A stretch of DNA of 64,000 nt from contig DASPKX010000172.1 of NCBI GenBank assembly GCA_035627835.1, positions 1 to 64,000 on the forward strand. Direction: 5' to 3'. The position numbers and the translations under genes were made by a program. The stretch is from DASPKX01 sp035627835. GTDB lineage: Bacteria; Verrucomicrobiota; Verrucomicrobiia; Limisphaerales; SXQI01. Positions within the stretch are counted from its first letter, which is position 1, and each line of letters starts with the position of its first letter. A model generated the notes under the pieces. That model saw only the letters and a program-made list of their open reading frames with translations. It made no database searches and was not told the DNA's origin. Shown piece after piece: positions 26,513-34,773 of this stretch.

Positions 26513-26688
26513 AAGTCCGTTTTGCAGTTTGGGGTTTTCTGATCTCGTTGGAAGTAACGCAGGAAGTGAAGGTTTATCCCCCGACCCGAGTGCTCGGCAT
26601 CCGGGCGGACGACTTGCACGATCGCCTTCTGGCTCGTCTCATGCACCGGCTTCACAGATTGTCCCGCGGCAAAGCGCGCACGCCCTGA
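26509..26688 (+). CDS. Small 59-residue ORF between sigma factor and kinase (copy B)
   Basis: Starts MKVRFAVWGFLISLEVTQ. The ATG overlaps the sigma stop by four bases (ATGA) and the TGA ends one base before the kinase ATG. The N-terminal third is hydrophobic; the rest is basic (LMHRLHRLSRGKART). The gap-free packing argues that it is translated. Copy A has a comparably packed frame at 16718. It could be a small membrane-associated regulator, or may mainly couple sigma and kinase translation. No family recognised. Confidence 0.5.
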   Translation: MKVRFAVWGFLISLEVTQEVKVYPPTRVLGIRADDLHDRLLARLMHRLHRLSRGKARTP

Positions 26689-26689
26689 G

Positions 26690-28735
26690 ATGCAAACCCT
26701 CGACTACACTCTTTTGAGGAAGATTGGCCAGGGATCCTATGGGGACATTTGGCTGGGAATCGACCAAGCCTCCGGACGCCGGGCAGCAGTGAAAATCGTC
26801 GATTGGAGCCGGTTCGAAGACAAAGCTCCATTGCAGCGGGAGTTTGCTGGGGTGTTGCGCTATTCAGAATTTGCCGCGGAAAACCCAGAGCAACTGCAAA
26901 TCCTAAGACTACTCCAAACGGACTCACAACTGATTTACGCGATGGAGCTGGCTGACTCTCTGGGAGAGGAGGGCCAAGACGATGAGTATACCGCGGCCAC
27001 TCTGCGCCTGGTGTGCCAGAAAAGGGGGGTGATGCCCCCCGGTGAGTGCATTGGGATCGCGCTGCAACTGGGCCGAAGCCTTGCTGCTCTGCACGAGGCC
27101 GGGCTGCTGCACCGCGATATCAAGCCGGCCAATATCCTCTACTTCGGAGGCATTCCCAAATTCGGAGATCTGGGGCTGGTGACGGACGATCCGGGGACTC
27201 TCTCATATGTGGGCACCCAGGGGTATATCCCGCCTGAGGGGCCTGGATCCCCACAGGCCGACATTTTCAGTTTAGGGAAATCCTTGTACGAGGCGGCGAC
27301 TGGCCTGGATCGGTTGCGTTATCCGGAACTTCCCGCCGCCCTTATGTTCTCGCCGGAAGCGAACAAGCTCCTTGAGTTGATGGAGGTCATCAACAAAGCG
27401 TGCGCGACCCAGCCGCAACGCCGGTATAAATCCGCTCGCGCGATGGTTCGTGACTTGGAAGCGCTGCAAAGCGGGGCTTCGCTTCGAGACCAGAAGCGAC
27501 GAGTTGGGGTTCTGAAAGGTTTAATGTGCGTGGCCACTGTGGGAGGGTTGCTTCTCCTGGCAGTGAACTGGTTTTCCCCGGATCCCGGCAAGGTGACTGC
27601 CACGCCAAGTCTACCGCCGCAAATTGACTTAGGACCGTGGGCGAATGGTGACCTGGCTAGCGGTTGGCTGCCGGGTCCCGCATCCAATGACTTTCGAGCA
27701 CTGCTCAGCTCGCCGCTAACGAACAAACACAAACTTGGGCCTGTGATTCAACTGGCCGGCGGAGAGGTCCGCGCAAACGGGCTGACCGTGTTCCCCCAAT
27801 CTGTGCTCATCGACGTGCACCGCTTTTGCTCTGGGCTGGAAATCTTGCACGGGACAGTGTCTGGAGAGCTGCCCGGCGCAACAGTGGCAAAACTGCAGGT
27901 TCATTACAGCGACGGCGTGGTTAAGGAGATCCCTGTCCGGTACAACGTCGAAGTTTCCGACTTTTGGGGGCAGTTAGGAGAACAACCGGAACCAGCATGG
28001 ACCGGTCAAAATAGCGCGACAGCGGCACGCGGCCTGCATGCGCGTTTATACAGCCTTGAGTGGACGAACCCTCGGCCCAACATCGCGGTCCATATGATCA
28101 GTTACACGGCGCAAGGCTCACGAAGCGCTCCTTTTCTCGTGGCGGCGACCACCCGGAGGAATGCGCCTCAAACCGCGACAGCGGCTGGGGCTTCTCCTCG
28201 CCCGAGCTTGCAATGGTTGCGCACGGACAAGCTCCGCGTCTCCTCTCTGCAGACCAGCGGCGCTGGATCCAACAACGTTAACTTGGGGGAAGCGCAGATT
28301 GAATTGGCGTCAGCTGGTCCCGATGGTCGTTTTTACGGCGCCTTCAAACTCCAGGTTCCTGACGACGAACCGCGTGACCTGGTATTTGCCCTCACTATGG
28401 ATCAACCTGCTCAGTTCCAGCTGATTCCTTTGGAGGGAAGATTGCGTGGATTACTGGAAACCTTTTTCGCAACGAGCGCACCGGTCCGCGGCATCACCGA
28501 GCCATGGTCGCATTTGGTCCTATTGCAGGGCGTTGAGGCACGGAAGCTGGAGCCGGGGAAAGAATATCTGTTGTGGCTGTCCTCACCCAAACGGACCAAT
28601 GTTCGTCTGAAGGCGCATGTTCTGTTTCCAAAACCTGGGACCTTTAATATTTGGGACGCGACTAAGCTGCAGGAAGCTGTCTTAGGGGCGAAGGTTCTCG
28701 ATCCTACAGCCTTCGAGCGCCATTTCTGCCTCTGA
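26690..28735 (+). CDS. Transmembrane Ser/Thr protein kinase (copy B)
   Basis: A 681-residue Hanks-type kinase. GQGSYGDI (about 13-20), catalytic Lys in AAVKIVD (about 35), Glu in LQREFAG, HRDIKPAN (about 141-148) and DLG in place of DFG (Asp about 160) indicate an active enzyme. A transmembrane helix spans about 275-295. The outer part contains a beta-rich domain (about 325-490) with VAKLQVHYSDGVVKEIPVRY and EWTNPRPNIAVH, which aligns with the outer domain of kinase A at 14802. An additional C-terminal region of about 180 residues is absent from kinase A. It probably senses an extracytoplasmic ligand and phosphorylates sigma factor B or a partner; this is inferred. Confidence 0.88.
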   Translation: MQTLDYTLLRKIGQGSYGDIWLGIDQASGRRAAVKIVDWSRFEDKAPLQREFAGVLRYSEFAAENPEQLQILRLLQTDSQLIYAMELADSLGEEGQDDEYTAATLRLVCQKRGVMPPGECIGIALQLGRSLAALHEAGLLHRDIKPANILYFGGIPKFGDLGLVTDDPGTLSYVGTQGYIPPEGPGSPQADIFSLGKSLYEAATGLDRLRYPELPAALMFSPEANKLLELMEVINKACATQPQRRYKSARAMVRDLEALQSGASLRDQKRRVGVLKGLMCVATVGGLLLLAVNWFSPDPGKVTATPSLPPQIDLGPWANGDLASGWLPGPASNDFRALLSSPLTNKHKLGPVIQLAGGEVRANGLTVFPQSVLIDVHRFCSGLEILHGTVSGELPGATVAKLQVHYSDGVVKEIPVRYNVEVSDFWGQLGEQPEPAWTGQNSATAARGLHARLYSLEWTNPRPNIAVHMISYTAQGSRSAPFLVAATTRRNAPQTATAAGASPRPSLQWLRTDKLRVSSLQTSGAGSNNVNLGEAQIELASAGPDGRFYGAFKLQVPDDEPRDLVFALTMDQPAQFQLIPLEGRLRGLLETFFATSAPVRGITEPWSHLVLLQGVEARKLEPGKEYLLWLSSPKRTNVRLKAHVLFPKPGTFNIWDATKLQEAVLGAKVLDPTAFERHFCL

Positions 28736-28827
28736 ACCGAGCCTGGGGCTAAAGCTTCGGGCGGATCTGACGCTCGGGGTCGATCGGAGATTGGAGAGCG
28801 AGGTCCGAACCTCGCTGGATTCACCAG

Positions 28828-28850
28828 GCTGACAGGAATGCCCGCGCTCC
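28828..28850. repeat. Dispersed GACAGGAATGCCCGCGCTCC repeat, copy 3
   Basis: Reads gctgacaggaatgcccgcgc then tcc, between the kinase and TspO genes. It matches copy 1 (10501) over 18 bases and copy 4 (29432) with few changes. Confidence 0.65.
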
Positions 28851-28968
28851 GTTTCCCGCGGCTTGCGTCGGTCAGGTTAGGTCGCAATCCGCTTGCTGGG
28901 TCTTGGCGAGATGGTTTTCAGTTATCGAGTAGATGATTGCACAAACATCATTGCACGGTCCGAGCAGG

Positions 28969-29430
28969 ATGCGCCTGGCCTTAGGCTTCGGCGGTTGGCT
29001 GTTTCTTTCGTTTTGTGCGGCGTCCATGGGCGCTTTCTTCACGCCGGGGGAGTGGTACGCATCGCTGCGAAAACCTTCGTGGAACCCACCTTCCTGGGTT
29101 TTCGGACCGGTTTGGACCGCTCTCTACACCTTGATGGCCGTTGCCGCTTGGCTCGTGTGGAGACAAGGGGGATTCGCGGCCCAACGCCCCGCTCTAACGA
29201 TCTTTGTCGTTCAACTGGCTCTCAACGCGGCCTGGACACCGCTGTTCTTTGGGCTGCATTGGATGGGCGTGGCATTCACTGAAATTGTGCTGCTGTGGGT
29301 CGCGATCGGCGCGACCATCGTCGCTTTCCATCCGGTGAGCAGGGCGGCGGCGTGGCTACTGGTTCCTTACCTGGCATGGGTGAGCTTCGCCGCGGCCCTG
29401 AACTTCACGCTTTGGCGGTTGAACTCCTAA
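28969..29430 (+). CDS. TspO/MBR-family membrane protein
   Basis: A 153-residue five-helix membrane protein of the tryptophan-rich sensory protein / translocator family. The family signature is clear: WYASLRKPSWNPPSWVFGPV in the first loop, then WTALYTLMAVAAWLVW, and the Trp-rich fourth segment NAAWTPLFFGLHWMG. Homologues bind porphyrins and other small hydrophobic ligands and affect tetrapyrrole handling and stress responses. The ATG at 28969, preceded by an agcagg stretch, is preferred over one 36 bases upstream because it places the first helix at the N-terminus. No functional link to the neighbouring NYN-domain gene is evident. Confidence 0.9.
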   Translation: MRLALGFGGWLFLSFCAASMGAFFTPGEWYASLRKPSWNPPSWVFGPVWTALYTLMAVAAWLVWRQGGFAAQRPALTIFVVQLALNAAWTPLFFGLHWMGVAFTEIVLLWVAIGATIVAFHPVSRAAAWLLVPYLAWVSFAAALNFTLWRLNS

Positions 29431-29431
29431 G

Positions 29432-29456
29432 TGGCGGACAGGAATGTCCCCGCTCC
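29432..29456. repeat. Dispersed GGCGGACAGGAATGTCCCCGCTCC repeat, copy 4
   Basis: Immediately follows the TspO stop codon. Same family as the copies at 10501, 17852 and 28828. Confidence 0.65.
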
Positions 29457-29515
29457 TTTGCCGGAGGCTTGGAGATTCTCATTTAACGCGGGGCGTTCAG
29501 CGGTTACTATGCACC

Positions 29516-29980
29516 GTGCCTTTGGTGCGGATTTTAGTTGATGGTTACAGCATGCTGCACAGCTGCCCAGGCATTGCGCCGGGCAAGGCTCGGCACTCGC
29601 ACCACGCCCGCGAGGAGTTGATCAAGCTCCTGACTGATTACCATGATGCGCTAGGGACGCCCGTCACGGTTGTCTTCGATGGAGCTGGAGCGCCTCCGGG
29701 GACACCGAAGCTGGCTTCTACGGCGGCAGTCGAAGTGTTGTTCTCGCAAGCAGGCCAGACGGCGGACCAACTGATTGAGCGGGCGGCTTACCGACTGGGC
29801 GCGTATGGGGAAGTGATGGTTGTCACCGACGATTTCGCGGAACGTGACACTATCATCTCCGTTGGAGGTGTGATTAACAGCTGCCAAAGCTTCCTCTCAC
29901 AGATCCTGGACGTCACTTCCGAGATGAAGCGGCAACTGCAGCGGCATAACCGGCAGGAAAAAAGCCGGTATAACCAGTGA
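29516..29980 (+). CDS. NYN-domain (YacP-like) putative ribonuclease
   Basis: About 154 residues if begun at the GTG at 29516 (VPLVRILVDGYSM). The RILVDGYSMLH strand, the VVFDGAGAPPG segment and VVTDDFAERD carry the conserved acidic residues of the PIN-like NYN/YacP family. These residues coordinate metal, and the B. subtilis member is an endoribonuclease acting on structured RNA. The C-terminus is a basic, helical tail rich in Arg, Gln and Lys. Its stop codon overlaps the start of the next gene (TGATG), suggesting coupled translation. Confidence 0.8.
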   Translation: MPLVRILVDGYSMLHSCPGIAPGKARHSHHAREELIKLLTDYHDALGTPVTVVFDGAGAPPGTPKLASTAAVEVLFSQAGQTADQLIERAAYRLGAYGEVMVVTDDFAERDTIISVGGVINSCQSFLSQILDVTSEMKRQLQRHNRQEKSRYNQ

Positions 29981-31290
29981 TGAACCTTTCAGTCCCACTC
30001 GTGCGCTTACTCGCTACCCTGCTCGCCTTGATGGCGTTCCTGGTCGCAGATGCGCACGCGCAGACCAACACCAGCCGCCACTTGCTTCTCATTGACACCT
30101 CCTTCGCCGCTGGCCGACGGAAAGCTGAGACGCTGGCGCTCGTGCGGAGGGTGGTTGAAAGCGGGTTTGGCTCCTCGATCAGTGACGGCCAGAAGTACAG
30201 TGTCTGGACCTTCAATGAACGAGCGTATCCGCGCAATTTTCCCGACCAGGTCTGGTCTGCGCAGGACGCCGGGCTGCAGGCGGAATTGATTGGCCGCTTC
30301 CTCGCGACGCAAAAGCACACAGAAAAAGCGAATGTGCGAAATGCGATTCGCGATGCGCACACGTTCATAGACCAGCCTGGCGAAACTCGCGTTTTTCTGA
30401 TCGCGGGTTCAGCGGCGATCTTCCAAGGTCCGAGCCTAATCCAACTGGAGCGGTTTGAGGATTACTACCGGGCCCACCTCCAGCAGGCGAAAAAGGCTGC
30501 GATTGCGACGCTCATCGCTCGGGATTCGAGCCTGGTTCTTTGGGCAGTGGATCATAACAGCGGCCCGTTCCAAGTTCCGGCGATTCCTCCTGTCGGCGCG
30601 CTTACGAATGCAACCGTCGGCTCAAGCGTTTCCACGAACGCTCCCACGCTGCTTCAACCGCCGGTAGTAAAAGTGGAAGACCGTCTAGCAACCACTTTGC
30701 GGATCGTTCCACAAACAAATCAGCTTCCGAAACAAACGAGCGGGAGGATTGATCCCGCCCCTGCACAAACGGAGCCGGAGCCGCCGCGCAACCCGCCGGA
30801 GCCCGCCGCGGCGCAGGGCAAAGAACCCGAGGAGAAGCCGGCAAGGACCTCCCTTATTGAAAGCCGTCCGGCTTCAGCCCCACTGCCTGAGTCAACCCCC
30901 ACGGCGGCACCTCCTGACCGCATCGTGGCAACGCCAGCTCTTGAAACTTCTCCAGTGGAACATTCGCCCGAGCCTCAGTCCATCAAGGAAACTCCAGCTC
31001 CTGACGAACAAAGTCTTGAAGTCAGCTCGCCTCCGGAAGCGCCCGCGCCAGCCACGGTTCTATCACCGGAAGCACCAACCCAGCCACCCCTTGCTCGAAC
31101 CTCTGCTCCTGCTTCAGCCGCAATCGCGGTATTGCCAGTGGAGCCGCGTGGCAGCTCCGTTCGCCTTTGGCTCGCGCTTACTGGAGGGCTCCTGGTCTTC
31201 GCGTCAGTTCTCATCATTTGGAACAGGCGCAGGAAGCCCGCTCCGAAGCCGAGCTTGATTTCGCAGTCCTTCCGCGCGAACGATCATTAA
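29980..31290 (+). CDS. Membrane-anchored VWA-like protein with Pro/Glu-rich stalk
   Basis: About 436 residues. Signal peptide (1-27), then a domain starting RHLLLIDTSFAAGRRKAETL that resembles a von Willebrand factor A fold. It has DTS at the place of the DxSxS metal site, but the second Ser is replaced. A Pro/Ala/Glu-rich low-complexity stalk covers about 235-380. A single transmembrane helix near the C-terminus (LWLALTGGLLVFASVLIIW) is followed by a short Arg/Lys tail, so the bulk is extracytoplasmic. It overlaps the NYN gene by one base and stops five bases before the UxaA-type gene. Function unknown. Confidence 0.7.
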   Translation: MNLSVPLVRLLATLLALMAFLVADAHAQTNTSRHLLLIDTSFAAGRRKAETLALVRRVVESGFGSSISDGQKYSVWTFNERAYPRNFPDQVWSAQDAGLQAELIGRFLATQKHTEKANVRNAIRDAHTFIDQPGETRVFLIAGSAAIFQGPSLIQLERFEDYYRAHLQQAKKAAIATLIARDSSLVLWAVDHNSGPFQVPAIPPVGALTNATVGSSVSTNAPTLLQPPVVKVEDRLATTLRIVPQTNQLPKQTSGRIDPAPAQTEPEPPRNPPEPAAAQGKEPEEKPARTSLIESRPASAPLPESTPTAAPPDRIVATPALETSPVEHSPEPQSIKETPAPDEQSLEVSSPPEAPAPATVLSPEAPTQPPLARTSAPASAAIAVLPVEPRGSSVRLWLALTGGLLVFASVLIIWNRRRKPAPKPSLISQSFRANDH

Positions 31291-31295
31291 AGGTT

Positions 31296-33959
31296 ATGAG
31301 TTCTCCCGCGGCTCCGCCCGCTCTTGCCATACCGTTCGAGCAAATCGCTCGCCTTCCCGCTGTGGGGGATAATGTTGCCATTGCCGTGCGTCGGCTCGAG
31401 CCCGGCACGCGGATCGCGGTGGATGGATCGGAGATCACCATCCGCCACACCATCATGGAAGGGCATCGCTTTGCGATCGCCCCAATTCCCGTGGGGGGGC
31501 CACTGCTCTCTTGGAATCTCCCGTTCGGCGAAGCAATCGCGGCAATAGCGCCAGGCGATTACGTGAGCAACGCAAAGACGCTGGAAGCGCTCGCGATTCG
31601 CCAACTCAATTTCGCCCTGCCCTCCGCGCCGAACTTCAAGGATGCGCGTATCGCCTACAAGCTGGACCCCGGGACCTTCTCGCCCGGCCAGCAAGTCCCG
31701 CCTGTGAAAAACCCGGCGCAGTTCGACGGTTATGATCGAGGCCAGCGGGGGATTGGCACACGAAATTACATTCTCGTGCTCGGCACCAGCTCATTGACTG
31801 GCAGTTTCGCCAAGCTCGTCGCGCGCCAGTTTACCGATGTCTCGACGCGCTTCCCAAATGTGAGCGGCGTTGTGCCCGTGGCGCACACCGAGGGCGGCGA
31901 GCCGCTCAAGCCGAACAACCTCGAGATTACCCTGCGCACCTTGGCGGGATTCGTGACGCATCCGAACCTCGCGGCGGTTATCGCTGTGGACCAGGGCGAC
32001 GAAACGGTCAACAACGCGCTTCTGCGCGCATACCTGCAGGAGCACAATTACCCGACCGATTTTCCCATCCATTTTTACAGCATCACCCAAACCTTCGACA
32101 CGGCGCTGGCGGAAGTGTGCGACCTGGTTCGGCAGGTTCTGCCGAGTGCGAATGCCTGCGCTCGGGCGCCGCAACCTCTGAGCGGTTTGCGCATTGGGCT
32201 TCAATGCGGCGGCTCGGACGCGTTCTCAGGCATCTCGGCAAACCCGCTCCTCGGTATCATCGCTCGTGAAATTGTGCGCCACGGAGGCAGCGCGAACCTG
32301 GCGGAAACTGACGAACTCATCGGCGCGGAACCGTACGTTCTGGCGAACGTGCGGAATCTCGAGACCGCTGAGCGCTTTCTGAAAATGGCTGATTGGTTCT
32401 CCGAGCACGCCGGTTACCATGGTTTCAGCGCGGAAGGGAATCCGAGCGCCGGGAACATCTATCGCGGTCTTTACAACATCGTCGTCAAATCCATCGGCGC
32501 AGCTCGCAAGAAAGATCCCGCGGTCCGCCTTGACTACGCCATTGATTACGCTGAGCCGATGCGTGACGCGGGCTTCTACTTCATGAACAGCCCCGGCAAT
32601 GATCTGGAAAGCATTTCCGGGCAAGTCGCCGCTGGGTGCAATCTGATCATCTTCACCACGGGCAACGGTTCAATCACCAACTTCCCGTTCCTGCCCACGA
32701 TCAAGATCATGACGACGACCGCGCGGTTCAACCTGTTGTCGCGGGACATGGACTTTAATGCGGGTCGATACCTCGATGGGGAGGCAATGGAAACGCTTGG
32801 CGCTGAAGCTTTCGATCTCACGCTCAAGGTTGCCTCTGGCGAGAAAAGCGCCGGTGAGCGCGCGGGGCACTCTCAAGCGCAGCTCTGGCGCAACTGGCGG
32901 CAAACAAGCACCGCCAGCGCCAGCAAAACTCGCGCGGAACTTCGCGCACCCAGCGGAACACCGCTCCCGCTTCGCAGCGGTCTTCGCGCGGTTCAACTTT
33001 CCTCCGCCCGGCCTGCGGCGGATATTGGCCTGATTTTGCCGACCAGCCTCTGCTCGAGCCAGGTTGCGGCTGCCATCGCCGATAAGCTTAACCGCGAGTT
33101 ATATGATGCTCCCCGTGCTGGAATTCAGAGATTCGTCACGCTTCCACACACAGAAGGGTGCGCTGTCTCCGCCGCGGACAATGAAGAAATCCAGCTCCGC
33201 GTGATGCTCGGGCATCTGATGCATCCACGGGTTGCGAGCGCTCTGTTGATGGAGCATGGCTGCGAGAAGATCCACAACGACGCGATGCGGAGGGCACTGG
33301 CTGGCGCACGGCTTCGCGCGGATGATTATGGGTGGGCCAGTGTTCAGCTGGACGGCGGCATTGATCGAGTCACAGAAAAAGTGAAGCAACATTTTTCAGA
33401 GCGGAAACTCAGCTCTGAGCGGTCGCCAGCCCAGACGGTTGGCCTCATTTTGGATCGAGAGGTTCCGGCGTTCCTTGTCAACGCGCTCGCGGACATCGCG
33501 GCTGGCGTCATTGGCGAGGGCGGCACAATCATCGTTCCGGAATTCGGAGGCGCACAAGCGCTCATCTCGCGCATGTCGGCGGCCCCGAACGCCGAAGCGA
33601 CTCTGCACTTTGCTGAGCGCCCCACGGCAGCGGGCCTCCACCTGATGGATGCGCCTTCAGCCCACGCGGTGGAAGTCATCACGGCGTTGGGCGGCGCTGG
33701 ATGTGATCTCATTGTCGTTGCGACGCAAAGCAGGCCGTGGCAGGCGCATCCGTTCATTCCGGTGGTCCAGATTGCCGCCAGCGCCTCAGCTCACCCTGAA
33801 GAGTTCGACGTGTTCGCAACTGAAGAAAGCCCACAATTCACCAGAGGCCTTGCGGGCGCTCTGGAAGATGCGCTTGCCGGCAGGCTCGTGCCAAAAATGC
33901 AGCAACGGGGCAATGTCGATTTCCAACTCAGCCGCGGCCAGTTCGGCGTCACCCTTTAA
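31296..33959 (+). CDS. Double-length UxaA/GarD-family (altronate dehydratase-like) protein
   Basis: About 887 residues, against roughly 500 for normal altronate dehydratases. Residues about 1-100 are a SAF domain. About 145-550 follow the UxaA core, with GIGTRNYILVLGTSS, LQCGGSDAFSGISANPLLG (Cys about 304), EGNPSAGNIYRG and DFNAG. About 575-887 form a second, shorter UxaA-like copy. In the first half the HTxGC motif reads HTEGGE (197-202) and the GCE motif reads GDE (234-236). The second half restores HTEGC (618-622) and GCE (655-657) but lacks the CGGSD motif. The halves therefore look complementary. Expected role: dehydration of an aldonic/hexaric acid. ATG 31296 follows an aaagg sequence. 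An RluA-family gene follows after five bases. Confidence 0.82.
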   Translation: MSSPAAPPALAIPFEQIARLPAVGDNVAIAVRRLEPGTRIAVDGSEITIRHTIMEGHRFAIAPIPVGGPLLSWNLPFGEAIAAIAPGDYVSNAKTLEALAIRQLNFALPSAPNFKDARIAYKLDPGTFSPGQQVPPVKNPAQFDGYDRGQRGIGTRNYILVLGTSSLTGSFAKLVARQFTDVSTRFPNVSGVVPVAHTEGGEPLKPNNLEITLRTLAGFVTHPNLAAVIAVDQGDETVNNALLRAYLQEHNYPTDFPIHFYSITQTFDTALAEVCDLVRQVLPSANACARAPQPLSGLRIGLQCGGSDAFSGISANPLLGIIAREIVRHGGSANLAETDELIGAEPYVLANVRNLETAERFLKMADWFSEHAGYHGFSAEGNPSAGNIYRGLYNIVVKSIGAARKKDPAVRLDYAIDYAEPMRDAGFYFMNSPGNDLESISGQVAAGCNLIIFTTGNGSITNFPFLPTIKIMTTTARFNLLSRDMDFNAGRYLDGEAMETLGAEAFDLTLKVASGEKSAGERAGHSQAQLWRNWRQTSTASASKTRAELRAPSGTPLPLRSGLRAVQLSSARPAADIGLILPTSLCSSQVAAAIADKLNRELYDAPRAGIQRFVTLPHTEGCAVSAADNEEIQLRVMLGHLMHPRVASALLMEHGCEKIHNDAMRRALAGARLRADDYGWASVQLDGGIDRVTEKVKQHFSERKLSSERSPAQTVGLILDREVPAFLVNALADIAAGVIGEGGTIIVPEFGGAQALISRMSAAPNAEATLHFAERPTAAGLHLMDAPSAHAVEVITALGGAGCDLIVVATQSRPWQAHPFIPVVQIAASASAHPEEFDVFATEESPQFTRGLAGALEDALAGRLVPKMQQRGNVDFQLSRGQFGVTL

Positions 33960-33964
33960 TCAAA

Positions 33965-34741
33965 GTGGCAAAACCCAATTTCATCGAACTCCCAAGCGGG
34001 GAGCAAATTCCGATCCTGTTTGAGGATCGCTCTGTTCTCGCCATCGACAAACCCGCGGGTTGGATGCTCGCGCCGAGTGACTGGACGCGCACCCGGCGCA
34101 ACCTCCAACTCGCGCTCGAAACGAGCATTCGATACAACGATTTCTGGGCCAAATCTCGGAACCTGAAATACCTCCGCTACATCCACCGGCTCGATGCGGA
34201 AACGACGGGCCTGATCCTGTTCGCGAAAAGCCCGGGCGCTCTTAGCGCGTTCAGTGAGCTGTTCGAAGATCACCTGATTGAGAAGACGTATCTGGCGGTG
34301 GTGTCCGGCTCCCCCAAGCGCGATCAATGGGCCTGCACGATGAAGCTCTCCCAGGAACTCGATGACAATGGCCGCATTCGCGTCGATCACGCTATGGGGC
34401 GCGAAGCGGAAACCGAGTTCATCGTTCTTGCGCGGCAACCGGACCGCGCGCTCGTGGAGGCTCTGCCCCGGACTGGCCGCACGCATCAAATCCGTGTCCA
34501 CGCCGCGGCCACACATCATCCGATTGTAGGCGATCAATTGTACAACCCATACTCCGGGGCCGAGGAACCCCTGGCGTTGCGCGCGACCATGCTGCGTTAC
34601 AAAGATCCGTTCACGCGCAAGCCGGTCCGCATCTTCGCTGATAGAACCGCGTTCGCGAACACCTACGGCTTCCCTGACGTTTTCGCCAAAAAGCCCGCTG
34701 CGACGCCTCCCCCCGCGCCCGCGGACCCGAACGAAGGTTGA
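33965..34741 (+). CDS. RluA-family pseudouridine synthase
   Basis: A 258-residue RNA pseudouridine synthase of the RluA branch. The catalytic motif HRLDAETTGL contains the nucleophilic Asp. Other signatures are LFEDRSVLAIDKPAGWM near the N-terminus, EKTYLAVV, and LPRTGRTHQIRVHAAATHHP followed by GDQLYN. There is no S4 domain at the N-terminus. It isomerises specific uridines in rRNA or tRNA; the target cannot be assigned. It starts with GTG at 33965, five bases after the UxaA-type stop codon. The Pro/Ala-rich C-terminal tail (about residues 243-258) is not part of the catalytic domain. Confidence 0.88.
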   Translation: MAKPNFIELPSGEQIPILFEDRSVLAIDKPAGWMLAPSDWTRTRRNLQLALETSIRYNDFWAKSRNLKYLRYIHRLDAETTGLILFAKSPGALSAFSELFEDHLIEKTYLAVVSGSPKRDQWACTMKLSQELDDNGRIRVDHAMGREAETEFIVLARQPDRALVEALPRTGRTHQIRVHAAATHHPIVGDQLYNPYSGAEEPLALRATMLRYKDPFTRKPVRIFADRTAFANTYGFPDVFAKKPAATPPPAPADPNEG

Positions 34742-34773
34742 CGCAGGCCGCGTAAAATTCCTACGCTCCTGCC

